Shown here: positions 1 to 8,044 of the stretch, one piece after another | Layout: the number at the start of each line of letters is the position of its first letter | Numbering within the stretch: the stretch's first letter is position 1 | Assembly: GCA_904396495.1 (NCBI GenBank) | Contig: CAJFOJ010000074.1 | Coordinates: 1-62,091, forward strand | Source: an uncultured Oscillospiraceae bacterium | Lineage (GTDB): Bacteria > Bacillota > Clostridia > Oscillospirales > Ruminococcaceae | Direction of reading: 5' to 3' | DNA length: 62,091 bases | The notes under the pieces: model-generated | The model's database searches: none | The model's input: only the letters and a program-made list of their open reading frames with translations | What the model was told of the DNA's origin: nothing | Translations under genes and position numbers: made by a program

Positions 1-86
1 GGCTCCCCCTCGGCAAAGGCCGTGGCCGGGAGCAGCGTAAACAGCAGGCACAGGCACAAAAGCGCCGCTGTCAGTCGTTTTCGCAT
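1..86 (-). CDS. N-terminus of an exported protein (partial)
   Basis: Only the first 28 codons are in the window; the gene continues beyond base 1. The start ATG reads leftward from base 86 and has a strong ribosome binding site (AAGGAGG, bases 94-100). The visible residues form a classic signal peptide: a basic N-terminus (MRKR), a Leu/Cys-rich hydrophobic core and an Ala-x-Ala cleavage site (TAFA) at about residues 23-26. The product is therefore secreted or surface-exposed. The 117-residue gene upstream overlaps the start by 16 bases, so the two are probably co-transcribed and translationally coupled. Nothing of the mature protein is visible, so no function can be given. Confidence 0.75.
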   Translation of the reverse strand, partial: MRKRLTAALLCLCLLFTLLPATAFAEGE

Positions 87-424
87 GGTGTTTCCTCCTT
101 GGTTCCTGGGTTTGGGCCGCTCCTGCGGGAGCGCCGCTTCTTTTTTCTCCGCTTCTCGTGATTGCATACCCCCAGCAGGGAGCCGGGGAATTGATGGTAG
201 TGGCGGCAGGAGCCGCAGTCAATGCTTACCGGGTCGTCGTCCACCATCTCGGCCTGGGGGCAGGCGTCCTCGATGGTTAGCAGAATGGGACGGCCCTCCG
301 GGGTGTAGTCCGGCTGTTCGCAGTAGCCCTTGTAGTCTTCTGCATATCGTTGGAGATGCTCGTCCCAATACATGGGAACTTCGATCACTTCCCCCTCAAA
401 CTCATACCGATTGACCTTTTCCAT
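71..424 (-). CDS. small hypothetical protein with Cys/His motif
   Basis: A 117-residue acidic protein that I do not recognise. Around residues 70-89 it has a CxxC...C-x-H arrangement (CGSCRHYH, then GVCNH), which could bind a metal ion such as zinc. The last 30 residues are very basic (KRRKKKRRSRR) and may contact nucleic acid. The ATG at 424 follows a purine-rich GAAAGGGGG stretch. The 3' end overlaps the start of the exported-protein gene at base 86, suggesting a two-gene unit. The reading frame is supported by this coupling and by sensible composition, but homology is unknown. Confidence 0.6.
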   Translation of the reverse strand: MEKVNRYEFEGEVIEVPMYWDEHLQRYAEDYKGYCEQPDYTPEGRPILLTIEDACPQAEMVDDDPVSIDCGSCRHYHQFPGSLLGVCNHEKRRKKKRRSRRSGPNPGTKEETPCEND

Positions 425-931
425 TCCTTATCCCCCTTTCTTTCGTCCACGACGAGGGCAGAACGCCGCTGCGTCCAGGGCTATCCCCGCAGCAAGTGCG
501 GCCAGTGCCAGAATGCCGGAGAGGGCGCTGCCTTTGCAGTTCCTTTTCCCTGCTCTGCTCCTTTACCAGCACAGCGCGGGTTCCATGGTTATACACTCTG
601 CGGACACCCCCTCTCCCAAAACGCCGGAGCTGCCAAAACGCAAAAAGGACGCGCCCCGCCCACGAAATGACCGTGGACGTAGCGCGCCCCTTGAAACGGC
701 GTTATAAAATTTTGATTGTACGCAGGAAAAAAGGACAGACTCAACCTGTCTAATTATGGGGGATAAATTCCATTTGTCAAGAGCGTTTTTGCAAATTTTC
801 ATCTTTTCTCCCCGCTTTTCTGCGGTAAACTCTGCTGCCGTCTTTTTGGGCGGCAGTTACATTCTTACTTTGTTATTATACAGGAAAAAAAGCTGTATTA
901 CTATCACCCGTTTTGCCCCCAAAAATGGGTG
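425..931. other. intergenic, no gene seen
   Basis: No convincing coding frame. Bases 647-700 contain a GC-rich imperfect dyad (GGACGCGCC ... GCGCGCCCC enclosing CCACG/CGTGG) that could fold in RNA. It lacks a clear U-tract and does not fold as a tRNA. The left part is probably the promoter region of the two minus-strand genes that begin at 424. Confidence 0.4.
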
Positions 932-960
932 AGGCCCGCGGGGTTCCCCGCAGGCCTTTT
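932..960. terminator. GC-rich hairpin downstream of the LuxR-type gene
   Basis: AGGCC and GCGGGG pair with CCCCGC and AGGCCT around a tiny loop, just past the stop codon of the minus-strand regulator. On the plus strand it is followed by TTTTCCC. On the minus strand the T-run is offset, so it is an imperfect terminator for the regulator. Confidence 0.5.
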
Positions 961-962
961 CC

Positions 963-2174
963 CTATTGCAACATATATTTTTTCAGGTCTTTTCGGTTCT
1001 CCACGTTCAGTTTTCGCATGACTTCCGAAACGTGGGTTTTGACCGTATTTGCCGAAATATTCAGGTGTTCCGCGATTTCCTGGGTCGTCCAGTTTCGGGC
1101 GGCAAGCATGGCGATAGAAAACTCCGTTGTGGTCAGATCGTCGGCCACATCATGGCCTGTTATGGGGTTATGAACTCTACGCCATCCGGAAGAGAAACGA
1201 TAGGTAATATCGATGATCCTCTTAAAATCATCCGGCCATTTTGGTTTGATGACCGCTTCCAGCATGGCCCCCAAAAGTCCGTGATGTTCTCCAAATCCCT
1301 CGATCAGATCGTCGGGCTGGGCAATCTCCCATGCCGTCAGAAGATGGGACTCGGCCTGGTCAGGCTGCTTTAAGCTCATATAGTCCATCACCCCTACCAG
1401 GTGTAAGTAAATAGCGGGAATTGGATAGCTGGCCGCACCCATGGCAAGAGTGGCCTCCACAATCCCGGCGCTGCGGGCGTATTCCTCTTTCAAATAGAGG
1501 TAGTGGGCAGTCACATATAAAGCAAAAGCGCGCAGTCCCGGCGGGAGCTGCGGAAGAAAATTTTCGGCTTGGGGCATTTCCTCTGGCAGCGGCAGGTGCA
1601 GAAGCACCGCCCCCGCCGACGCCACAAACGCGGACGCGGCCCGGAATTGGGGAAGCTGCTCCCCGGCGTTGGAAAGGGAAGCGTTGAGTTCCCCTAACGC
1701 AAATCTGGCCCGCGGGATTTCCCCGATGGAGAGGTTGGAATAGGCGTAAAGCAGACAGGCAGAGAGCCGTGCTCCCATGTCGGGGCTGGTGAGATACGGT
1801 TCCGCCTCTTTTGCCGCTTCCTCCGGCTTACCCGTGAAATAGTGGTACTCCGCTAGGGCGATGTCCCGCCGGGGGCCGGAGGCTATGTCCTCCACCGCCT
1901 CCCGGCAGCGGCCCGGCGCAAAGGCTGTATTCATTAAGGGCATGAGGTTTGTGTGGTCAAACAGCCCGCCCACAGCCGTCTGCGCCGGGGAGAATTTCCC
2001 CTGCTGGCGCGTCCGGCGTGGGTCGCCGGGCTTCTCCGCGTCGGCAGGGATAGCCCAGGCTTTTCCTATCCGCTGCGCATCAGGTATGCGCCCCTCGGAA
2101 CAATATTGGTTGATTCTCCGTTCGGACACGCCCCACTTTTCCGCTGCCTCCCGGAGAGAGAGGTATCTTTTCAT
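963..2174 (-). CDS. LuxR-type regulator with MerR/Xis-like N-terminus
   Basis: A 403-residue one-component regulator. Residues 1-45 form a MerR/excisionase-like helix-turn-helix (LSLREAAEKWGVSERRINQY ... GRIPDAQRIGKAWAIP). Residues about 60-330 are an Ala/Leu-rich helical region with a TPR-like look, probably a ligand or partner-binding domain. Residues about 340-400 are a LuxR/GerE helix-turn-helix (TQEIAEHLNISANTVKTHV). There is no receiver domain with a phosphoacceptor Asp, so it is not a classical response regulator. The start has an AAGGCGGTG ribosome site and a near-consensus promoter (bases 2222-2250) with a palindrome in its spacer, which hints at autoregulation. It is transcribed alone, so its targets are unknown. 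Confidence 0.8.
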   Translation of the reverse strand: MKRYLSLREAAEKWGVSERRINQYCSEGRIPDAQRIGKAWAIPADAEKPGDPRRTRQQGKFSPAQTAVGGLFDHTNLMPLMNTAFAPGRCREAVEDIASGPRRDIALAEYHYFTGKPEEAAKEAEPYLTSPDMGARLSACLLYAYSNLSIGEIPRARFALGELNASLSNAGEQLPQFRAASAFVASAGAVLLHLPLPEEMPQAENFLPQLPPGLRAFALYVTAHYLYLKEEYARSAGIVEATLAMGAASYPIPAIYLHLVGVMDYMSLKQPDQAESHLLTAWEIAQPDDLIEGFGEHHGLLGAMLEAVIKPKWPDDFKRIIDITYRFSSGWRRVHNPITGHDVADDLTTTEFSIAMLAARNWTTQEIAEHLNISANTVKTHVSEVMRKLNVENRKDLKKYMLQ

Positions 2175-2221
2175 TCTGTCACCGCCTTTGTCTGTACGGA
2201 TTATTTTCCGCTTGCTTTTTT

Positions 2222-2250
2222 ATTATATACGAATTCTCGTAGATTTTCAA
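2222..2250 (-). promoter_or_regulatory. sigma-A type promoter of the LuxR-type gene, with operator-like dyad
   Basis: On the minus strand: TTGAAA, 17-base spacer, TATAAT. The spacer holds a 14-base dyad, TACGA-ATTC-TCGTA (bases 2228-2241), in a position where a bound repressor would block polymerase. Confidence 0.65.
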
Positions 2251-2608
2251 GTTTCAGGAAACAGGGATCAACCGCTGTTTTTTGTCCGGTTTCTTTGGCA
2301 AATTGCGTTTTGCAGTGGCTTGGGAGTAAGCGGAAAAAGTTTCTTAGCAAACATAGAAAGCGGATCCCCTTTCTGTAAAAATCCCCGCTTTTTTGTTAAG
2401 ATAGGCTTCAACTCTTTTGCGGTCTCTTATTTAATATCCCGTCTGAAAAGTGATTTTGTTCCGCTTTCCTCCACTATATAACACTCAGTTTTCATTTTTG
2501 CCAAAGCTTTAAGAAAATTTTTTCTGAAAAATTACTCTTGGTCCATCTATTAGCCTTATCCACTTTATATTAAGTACCATTTTATATTCAATTGAAAAGG
2601 GAAGCCAT
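2251..2608. other. AT-rich intergenic region
   Basis: No intact gene. Composition drops to low GC compared with the flanks, consistent with imported or decaying DNA that leads into the TetR relic. A possible ribosome site (GAAAAGGGAAG) precedes the relic start at 2609. Confidence 0.4.
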
Positions 2609-2907
2609 ATGACACCGGAACTCAAAATTACAAAAGATATGATTTTAAATACCATTTTAAAAATTATATGCAAAATAGGATTTGAAGGTATCAACCCAAG
2701 GGGCTTGTAATGCTTTACCCATCCTAATTTTACCTGTTACGAGAATATAGAAGAACTGAAAAAGATTTTCTTAACTTTGCCTTTGAATGCTACCATCCGT
2801 ATGGTGCAAAGTATAGAGAATCTAAAAATGTTGACCCCTGCTTGTTCATTCCCCTTTCATATATCGAGTTTGCTAAAGAAGAAACAAACCTATTTTCTAT
2901 AAACTAA
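2609..2907 (+). pseudogene. decayed TetR-family regulator
   Basis: The first 33 codons (MTPELKITKDMILNTILKII..., ending INPRGL) resemble the N-terminal helix of TetR regulators (KITKDMIL...A...GFE.IN.R). A stop follows at 2708-2710. Immediately after it, another frame reads CFTHPNF...YENIEELKK. After a further frame change near 2765-2770 a third segment reads FECYHPYGAKYRESKNVDPC, then an IPLSYIEFAKEETNLFSIN-like end, which is typical of the ligand-binding part of Clostridial TetR proteins. The parts lie in order with one internal deletion (the recognition helix region is missing) and at least one frameshift. The AT-rich composition differs from neighbouring genes. Assignment is by remembered family pattern, not by alignment. 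Confidence 0.6.
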
Positions 2908-2988
2908 GGAAGAAAATTATCTCTTAAGATATTTTCCCTCTTTTGACGTGTTTTTGACGGAACCTCTTTTAAGGAAAAATTGATATTG

Positions 2989-3032
2989 AGCCCCATTTTC
3001 TCTTATAATTAGCAGGGATGGGGCTTTTTTCT
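2989..3032 (+). terminator. rho-independent terminator
   Basis: AGCCCCAT pairs with ATGGGGCT around a 21-base AT-rich loop and is followed by TTTTTTCTTTT. It sits downstream of the TetR relic and insulates the sigma-factor operon. Confidence 0.7.
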
Positions 3033-3078
3033 TTTGTTAAAAACGCTGCGAACCAGCCGACGGGTTTACCACGAAGAA

Positions 3079-3108
3079 TTGACAGCTGCAAGGGCTGAAC
3101 TGCATTAA
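3079..3108 (+). promoter_or_regulatory. possible promoter of the ECF sigma operon
   Basis: A perfect -35 TTGACA (3079-3084) is followed after 18 bases by CATTAA, a modest -10. It lies about 90 bases before the sigma-factor start. Confidence 0.4.
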
Positions 3109-3196
3109 AATAGCAATTGGCACATGTGACTATTTGCTTTTTTCATTCGTTTATATTGATGAAAGCTTTCAAATGAAAGTACAAGGAGGTGTGACC

Positions 3197-3775
3197 ATGC
3201 CAAAAGCCGAAATAGACGACGGAATGTTGCTACAGTTGCTCACCGATGATGCTGAACAGGGGATTGTCGTTTTACAGGCCCGTTATGGCAAGATGATTTT
3301 CCGCGTTGTTTCCCGGATTTTGCAGGGACACCCACAGGATGCTGAAGAAGTCGCATCTGATGTTCTGGTCGCAGCATGGCGGCAGGCATCAGCCCTTTTA
3401 GAAAATGGCAGACCGCTGGGACCATGGTTGACGGTGACTGCCCGCAACCGAGCCATTGACAGGTGGCGGCTGCTCAGCAGGAAGGTATTTGTTCCTCTCA
3501 ATGAGGAATTGGATTTTCCCCTTCAAGTGGTCGCTTCCGAAGGAGAAGACCTAATTGGCGAATTGGTGCTCGATTTAAACGAACCGGACCGGGAGATTTT
3601 TCTCAGGCGGTATTACCGAATGGAAACTGCCCGGGAAATCGGCAAGGTGCTGGGAATCGAACCCCATGCCGTAAATGTCCGGCTGGCAAGGGGACGGGCA
3701 AAGCTCAAAAAAGAGTATTTAAAGCAGATGGGAAAGGAGAATGGGCGTTATGTTAAACAACATGGAATATCCTGA
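3197..3775 (+). CDS. RNA polymerase sigma factor, ECF/sigma-70 family
   Basis: A 192-residue alternative sigma factor that directs RNA polymerase to a dedicated promoter set. Region 2 lies at about residues 25-90 (GHPQDAEEVASDVLVAAWRQ and the WLTVTARNRAIDRWR segment). Region 4 lies at about 125-180 (LNEPDREIFLRRYYRMETAREIGKVLGIEPHAVNVRLARGR). I chose ATG 3197 because AAGGAGGT sits 8 bases upstream; the same frame is open further upstream but without a ribosome site. It overlaps the next gene, a membrane DUF4179 protein that is probably its anti-sigma factor, by 26 bases. That is the usual arrangement for co-regulated ECF pairs. Confidence 0.9.
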   Translation: MPKAEIDDGMLLQLLTDDAEQGIVVLQARYGKMIFRVVSRILQGHPQDAEEVASDVLVAAWRQASALLENGRPLGPWLTVTARNRAIDRWRLLSRKVFVPLNEELDFPLQVVASEGEDLIGELVLDLNEPDREIFLRRYYRMETAREIGKVLGIEPHAVNVRLARGRAKLKKEYLKQMGKENGRYVKQHGIS

Positions 3776-5402
3776 ACTGCTTGCAGAATTGCAGAAATTG
3801 CAAATGAAGGATTCTAGCGCAACGGGTTCCCTTCCGCCTGAACAGAATAAACGGATTTGCCATATGGCGCTGAGCAAGATTGGCTACGAAAAATTTGAGG
3901 CGGATCCCTCCCTGAAAAAGAATATGGGCAATGACACAATGACGCAAGAGGAGGAAAATATGAATAAAAAGGGAAGTAGAATGCGGACGCTGCGTAGGGC
4001 ACTACGAATCGGGATGATTGCGGCGGCACTTTGCTGCGCAGGTGCCGTTACCGCTTACGCAGTTGGACCGCAGCTAATTTCGATGCTCGGCGAAAGTATC
4101 GGATTTTTCAGCAATGCGCCCTCCCAGAAGGAAGTCAACGACCCGATGGATGCACCTCGCGGCAGCTACACCGCTACACGGCAAAAGCTGGAGGCTTTCA
4201 ACGCGCCAGTGGGGCAGAGCGTGACTGATAACGGCATCACCGTGACCTTGGACACCATTTCGATGGACGTTGCCAGCATGGACATCTTTTTGACTATCAA
4301 GGGGGACGAGGCAATTGAAAACATTGAAAAGATCGAGGGCTATGGTCCTCTATGGGGCAAATTTTATGGAGCCGGCCCCAATTTTTACTGGCTGAAAATC
4401 AATGGCAGGGAAATCGCCCAGCCGGATGTAGAAGACTGGTATCTGGCGGACGACGGCAGCTTGAAGCTCTGGCGGCATTATCTTCTGACTGAGGCCCCTC
4501 AAGGAGATGAGATAACGGTGGAACTGAACGAAACCGAGCGGGCCCTCGACCGTTCGGGGAAATGGTGCTTTACCGTGACGCTGGACGGGGATTCTGTCCG
4601 GGCCGGCGGAAAAACGGTGGAGCCGGGGACCTACCCTGTGACGGAGGTGACCTACTCTAACTTTGACGGCTTCGGGAATTCTTTGACGCTGAATCAGGAT
4701 ATCGGCCTTTCATATCTGGCCTTTGGCCCCAAGGGCGGCGTCATAGAGACCGAGGTGACCGAAAAGACATTCACCAATGAAAACGGCAACACAGAGTATG
4801 CCTATGAGGGGTTGGACGCCAACATGCTCTACATCACCGACGACACCGGAAAAGAGCTGTATTCTTCCAAATCCACCAGTATCGGCGGCAGCGCTTTAAA
4901 CCTGACGTCGCCCGATCCGGCGGCAACAAAGCTCACCCTCACCCCCATGTGGTATCAGTTCCAGGAGGACGGCCCGGCGTCGGAAACCCGTACCATCACG
5001 ACAGCAGAGCTCAAAAACGGCGTAAAAGTGGAGACCAGCGCTTATGGCGGCTATACGGTCAAGAATTTTTCGATTCTAAACGGCGTTATCAGCTACGACC
5101 TCGTACCCTACGGCTGGAATCTTTCCAGCGGTGAGGTTTTAAGGCCACAGGATGACGACAAAATCAGCATGGTTTCAGAAGAGGCTACCGAGCTTGGAAC
5201 AGGGCAACCCGCTACGCTGCTCCACTCGGCGCTGCTTAGCTCCACCTTTGACCCCCAGACCGGCGTCGTCAGCGTGCGCCACGACTACTACGCGGCTACA
5301 GACCAGGAGCTGCAGACCATCACCCAGTGGAAATACGAGTACTTCTATGTGGAAAAGGACACAGAGCACGCCATCACCGTCGATCTTCGGGATATGTCGT
5401 GA
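3750..5402 (+). CDS. DUF4179 membrane protein, likely anti-sigma factor
   Basis: A 550-residue protein with a cytoplasmic N-terminus of about 80 residues, one membrane helix at about residues 85-106 (RIGMIAAALCCAGAVTAYAV), and a large extracytoplasmic domain rich in beta-type sequence. Proteins of this layout (DUF4179) accompany ECF sigma factors in Clostridia and are thought to hold the sigma factor at the membrane through the N-terminal part. The extracellular domain would then sense the signal. ATG 3750 is preferred: AAAGGAG lies about 10 bases upstream, whereas ATG 3741 is too close to it. The anti-sigma role is inferred from context. Confidence 0.8.
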   Translation: MLNNMEYPELLAELQKLQMKDSSATGSLPPEQNKRICHMALSKIGYEKFEADPSLKKNMGNDTMTQEEENMNKKGSRMRTLRRALRIGMIAAALCCAGAVTAYAVGPQLISMLGESIGFFSNAPSQKEVNDPMDAPRGSYTATRQKLEAFNAPVGQSVTDNGITVTLDTISMDVASMDIFLTIKGDEAIENIEKIEGYGPLWGKFYGAGPNFYWLKINGREIAQPDVEDWYLADDGSLKLWRHYLLTEAPQGDEITVELNETERALDRSGKWCFTVTLDGDSVRAGGKTVEPGTYPVTEVTYSNFDGFGNSLTLNQDIGLSYLAFGPKGGVIETEVTEKTFTNENGNTEYAYEGLDANMLYITDDTGKELYSSKSTSIGGSALNLTSPDPAATKLTLTPMWYQFQEDGPASETRTITTAELKNGVKVETSAYGGYTVKNFSILNGVISYDLVPYGWNLSSGEVLRPQDDDKISMVSEEATELGTGQPATLLHSALLSSTFDPQTGVVSVRHDYYAATDQELQTITQWKYEYFYVEKDTEHAITVDLRDMS

Positions 5403-5453
5403 TATTTTTTCAGCGGAGGACAGAAAACCCCTTTATCGTGCATCCGCACTGAC

Positions 5454-5487
5454 AAAAAGCCGGTTATTGCAATAACCGGCTTTTTGT
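5454..5487. terminator. bidirectional rho-independent terminator
   Basis: AAAAAGCCGGTTATT pairs exactly with AATAACCGGCTTTTT around a two- to four-base loop. It has A and T tracts on the two sides and ends the sigma/DUF4179 operon. Confidence 0.9.
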
Positions 5488-5784
5488 TAAGATGATGGAA
5501 AATCATCATTTGTTGTTAGGGAGAGGCAGACACAAATGCACGGGGAAGCGTGGCAGAAAGCCTTTTTGTGGGTTGTCAAATCAGTAGAAATTTTAGGCAG
5601 GGCTTTAGTGACTTTGACGAAGCCCGACAGAGGAGGCTTTCTAAGCCTTTGAATAGAATTTCCTATGGAAAAACCGACGTCCGCCGGGAAATGCATGAGG
5701 ACTGGAAAATACCGGCGCTGCGACCCGAAAAAGGGACAAGCGCTATCGCTTTTGAGCGGCATCTTTCTCCAGGTAAAATATATC
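5488..5784. other. intergenic, no gene seen
   Basis: About 300 bases before the putP promoter. Open frames exist on both strands, but none has a ribosome site or recognisable sequence. An imperfect GGGCTT/AAGCCC dyad is present at about 5600-5630. Confidence 0.35.
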
Positions 5785-5812
5785 TTGATTTTTACGAAAT
5801 ATCAGGTATAAT
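5785..5812 (+). promoter_or_regulatory. putP promoter
   Basis: TTGATT, a 16-base spacer and a perfect TATAAT (5807-5812), 55 bases before the putP start codon. Confidence 0.7.
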
Positions 5813-5815
5813 ATG

Positions 5816-5847
5816 AATATATTGTTGGCAATTTTTAACAATATATT
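5816..5847 (+). promoter_or_regulatory. AT-rich perfect stem-loop in the putP leader
   Basis: AATATATTGTT pairs perfectly with AACAATATATT (11 bp) around a 10-base loop and is followed by a T-run and the ribosome site. It lies between the -10 box and the start codon. It may be a protein-binding operator or a weak attenuator hairpin. Confidence 0.55.
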
Positions 5848-5867
5848 TTTTGTTGGAGGAGCGGCGT

Positions 5868-7421
5868 ATGGAATATACCGTTAAAATCATGATTACAATG
5901 ATTGTCTATATGCTGGCGGTCATTGGGATTGGCCTTGCGTTTGCAAGGAGGGCAAATAAGAGTTCTGAGGACTATTTCCTCGGCGGGCGCACCTTGGGCC
6001 CGTGGGTTACCGCTATGAGCGCGGAGGCGTCGGACATGTCGGGCTGGCTGCTGATGGGGCTCCCTGGGGTTGCGTACTGGTGCGGTATCTCGGACGCCGC
6101 GTGGACGGCCGTCGGCCTTGCGGTGGGAACTTATATTAACTGGCTTATCACCTCGAGACGGTTGCGGCGGTACAGTGAGAAAGCCGGTAATGCCATCACC
6201 CTGCCGGAGTTTTTCTCCAACCGTTTCCATGAAAAAAATAAGCTCATTATGACCATTGCGGCCATATTTATCCTGATATTTTTCACGGTGTACGCGGCCA
6301 GCTGTCTTGTCACCTGCGGCAAGCTGTTTTCCACGCTGTTTGGTTTCGGTTACGTCCCGATGATGATTGTGGGCGCTGTTTTTGTACTGGTGTACACCAT
6401 CATCGGCGGATTTTTGGCGGAGAGCGCCTCGGACTTTATGCAGGCCATTGTCATGATTGTGGCACTGCTTGTGGTCGTCGTGACCGGTACCGTGGCAGCA
6501 GGCGGTTTGGGCGCTGTTATTGACAACGCAAAATCCATTCCCGGCTTCCTCGACTTTTTCGGCATTGCCACCCCGGTCACTGTTGACGGGGTGCAGCAGG
6601 TGGTCGACGGGGCGCCTCAGTTTGGGACCGCCGGAAGCTACGGGATTTTAAACATTATATCTTCAGTGGCATGGGGGCTTGGGTATTTCGGCATGCCCCA
6701 GGTGCTGCTCCGGTTTATGGCGATCCGCACTGAAAAAGAGCTGACCCGTTCCCGCCGCATTGCGACGGTTTGGGTGTTCATCTCCCTTGTGGTGGCGGTG
6801 TTTATCGGCGTCATCGGGCGCACCTTGTATCCCACCGAGCTGCTCACCTCGTCGGCGTCGGAAAACGTCTTTATCCTGCTTTCCACCAATTTACTGCCGG
6901 CGGTGCTGGCCGGGCTCGTCATGGCGGGTATCCTGGCCGCTACCATCAGCTCCTCCGACTCCTATCTGCTCATTGCGGCTTCCGCCTTTTCCAAAAACAT
7001 CTTCCAGGGTTTGCTCCATCGGAAGGCCTCGGATAAACAGGTTTTGGTCATTTCCCGCATTACCCTTCTCGTTATTACGGCCATTGCCATCGTTATCGCA
7101 CTGGACGAAAACAGCGTCATCTTTACCATTGTAAGCTTTGCATGGGCGGGCTTTGGCGCCACATTTGGCCCCCTGATGTTGTTCAGCCTGTTCTGGAAAC
7201 GCATCAACCGCGCCGGCGCTGTCGCCGGAATGGTTGGAGGAGGCGTCATGGTATTTGTCTGGAATCTTCTTATCCGGCCGTTGGGCGGGGTGTGGGATGT
7301 GTATGAACTCCTGCCGGCCTTTGTGTTCTCCTGCTTGTGCATTGTGGTGGTTTCGCTGTTGACGGCGCCTCCCTCCGAAGAAATTGAGAAGGAGTTCGAT
7401 GAGGTATCCGCCGGCGTATAG
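5868..7421 (+). CDS. putP: sodium/proline symporter PutP
   Basis: A 517-residue integral membrane transporter of the sodium:solute symporter family, with about 13 hydrophobic helices from residue 5 to about 505. Family signatures are visible: DYFLGGRTLGPWVTAMSAEASDMSGWLLMG near residues 28-57, GGFLAESASDFMQA near 180, and WGLGYFGMPQVLLRFMAI near 270. These match PutP, which takes up proline with sodium. The start at 5868 follows GTTGGAGGAGCGG. The gene is monocistronic, between its own promoter and the terminator at 7579-7617. Proline as the substrate is a family-based inference; related symporters carry other solutes. Confidence 0.9.
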   Translation: MEYTVKIMITMIVYMLAVIGIGLAFARRANKSSEDYFLGGRTLGPWVTAMSAEASDMSGWLLMGLPGVAYWCGISDAAWTAVGLAVGTYINWLITSRRLRRYSEKAGNAITLPEFFSNRFHEKNKLIMTIAAIFILIFFTVYAASCLVTCGKLFSTLFGFGYVPMMIVGAVFVLVYTIIGGFLAESASDFMQAIVMIVALLVVVVTGTVAAGGLGAVIDNAKSIPGFLDFFGIATPVTVDGVQQVVDGAPQFGTAGSYGILNIISSVAWGLGYFGMPQVLLRFMAIRTEKELTRSRRIATVWVFISLVVAVFIGVIGRTLYPTELLTSSASENVFILLSTNLLPAVLAGLVMAGILAATISSSDSYLLIAASAFSKNIFQGLLHRKASDKQVLVISRITLLVITAIAIVIALDENSVIFTIVSFAWAGFGATFGPLMLFSLFWKRINRAGAVAGMVGGGVMVFVWNLLIRPLGGVWDVYELLPAFVFSCLCIVVVSLLTAPPSEEIEKEFDEVSAGV

Positions 7422-7578
7422 AGGTTAGTAGAAAATCTCTACTGGCAAGGTCGAATTAGAAGTCTGCGGATTTCCGTCTTTGGCTTTGCCAGTTAGGAGG
7501 ACGGTGCTTGTTTAATATTTTGCGCTTTTTGTTCGCTAGCTCCTTACTGATTTCTAAAAACTTATCATCGATGTTTTA

Positions 7579-7617
7579 ATCCCTGTGGTGGGCGGTCTGC
7601 CCGCCACAGGGATTTTT
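7579..7617 (+). terminator. rho-independent terminator after putP
   Basis: ATCCCTGTGG and GGCGG pair with CCGCC and CCACAGGGAT, followed by TTTTTAT. A 157-base untranslated stretch separates it from the putP stop codon; no gene is seen there. Confidence 0.85.
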
Positions 7618-7794
7618 ATATGAAGGACAGTAGCTGGAAATTTCGCCGCCTCTGACTAAATTTTTTGTAGTGATGGTGATGGCAAGCTCGTTCTTTTGAC
7701 TGGGCAAGAAAAAGCTAACCACTGAAATGCAAAATACGTTCCGGTTCAAACTGGGAAGCGTTGATGAAAAAGGCTGTCCGTTCCGGTGCGGGCA

Positions 7795-7828
7795 CATAAT
7801 AAAATGCGCCTCACTGAAGTGAGGCGCA
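7795..7828 (-). terminator. minus-strand terminator
   Basis: TGCGCCTCACT and AGTGAGGCGCA pair perfectly over 11 bp. On the minus strand the hairpin is followed by TTTTATTAT. It is the farthest of three minus-strand terminators downstream of tRNA-Leu. The stretch from 7618 to 7794 holds no convincing gene. Confidence 0.65.
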
Positions 7829-7863
7829 CGCTGCGTTTACGACGGTCCGCCGCGCCGAAAAGC

Positions 7864-7892
7864 AACAAAAAAGACACCGAACTTAATCGGTG
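7864..7892 (-). terminator. minus-strand terminator
   Basis: CACCGA/TCGGTG stem with a six-base loop, followed on the minus strand by TCTTTTTTG. Confidence 0.65.
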
Positions 7893-7991
7893 CCCCTTTT
7901 CATTTGCATAGCTGCCAATCCTTCGGCAAAATACGCATTTGAGTGAGATTGCAATCTAAAAAAAGATACCTTTATCAGCGCGGGTGCAAGA

Positions 7992-8018
7992 CAAAAGGCA
8001 CCCCACACAGTGGGGTGC
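7992..8018 (-). terminator. terminator of tRNA-Leu
   Basis: GCACCCCAC pairs with GTGGGGTGC around a three-base loop and is followed on the minus strand by CTTTTGT. It lies 26 bases past the tRNA 3' end. Confidence 0.75.
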
Positions 8019-8044
8019 GCGATGTGCGTCCAGGATCAGCCTGG

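Noticed and set aside
22-414. Plus-strand open frame over the first 400 bases
   Set aside because: It lies opposite two minus-strand genes that have ribosome sites and coupling, and its Arg/Pro/Ser-rich composition is that of an antisense frame.
647-700. Possible RNA gene (GC-rich dyad)
   Set aside because: No cloverleaf, no U-tract and no promoter found; kept only as a note in the intergenic entry.
2509-2694. Minus-strand 61-codon frame
   Set aside because: It is antisense to the TetR relic, AT-rich by composition and has no ribosome site.
5487-5762. Minus-strand 91-codon frame before putP
   Set aside because: No ribosome site, no recognisable sequence, and it starts among promoter-type DNA.
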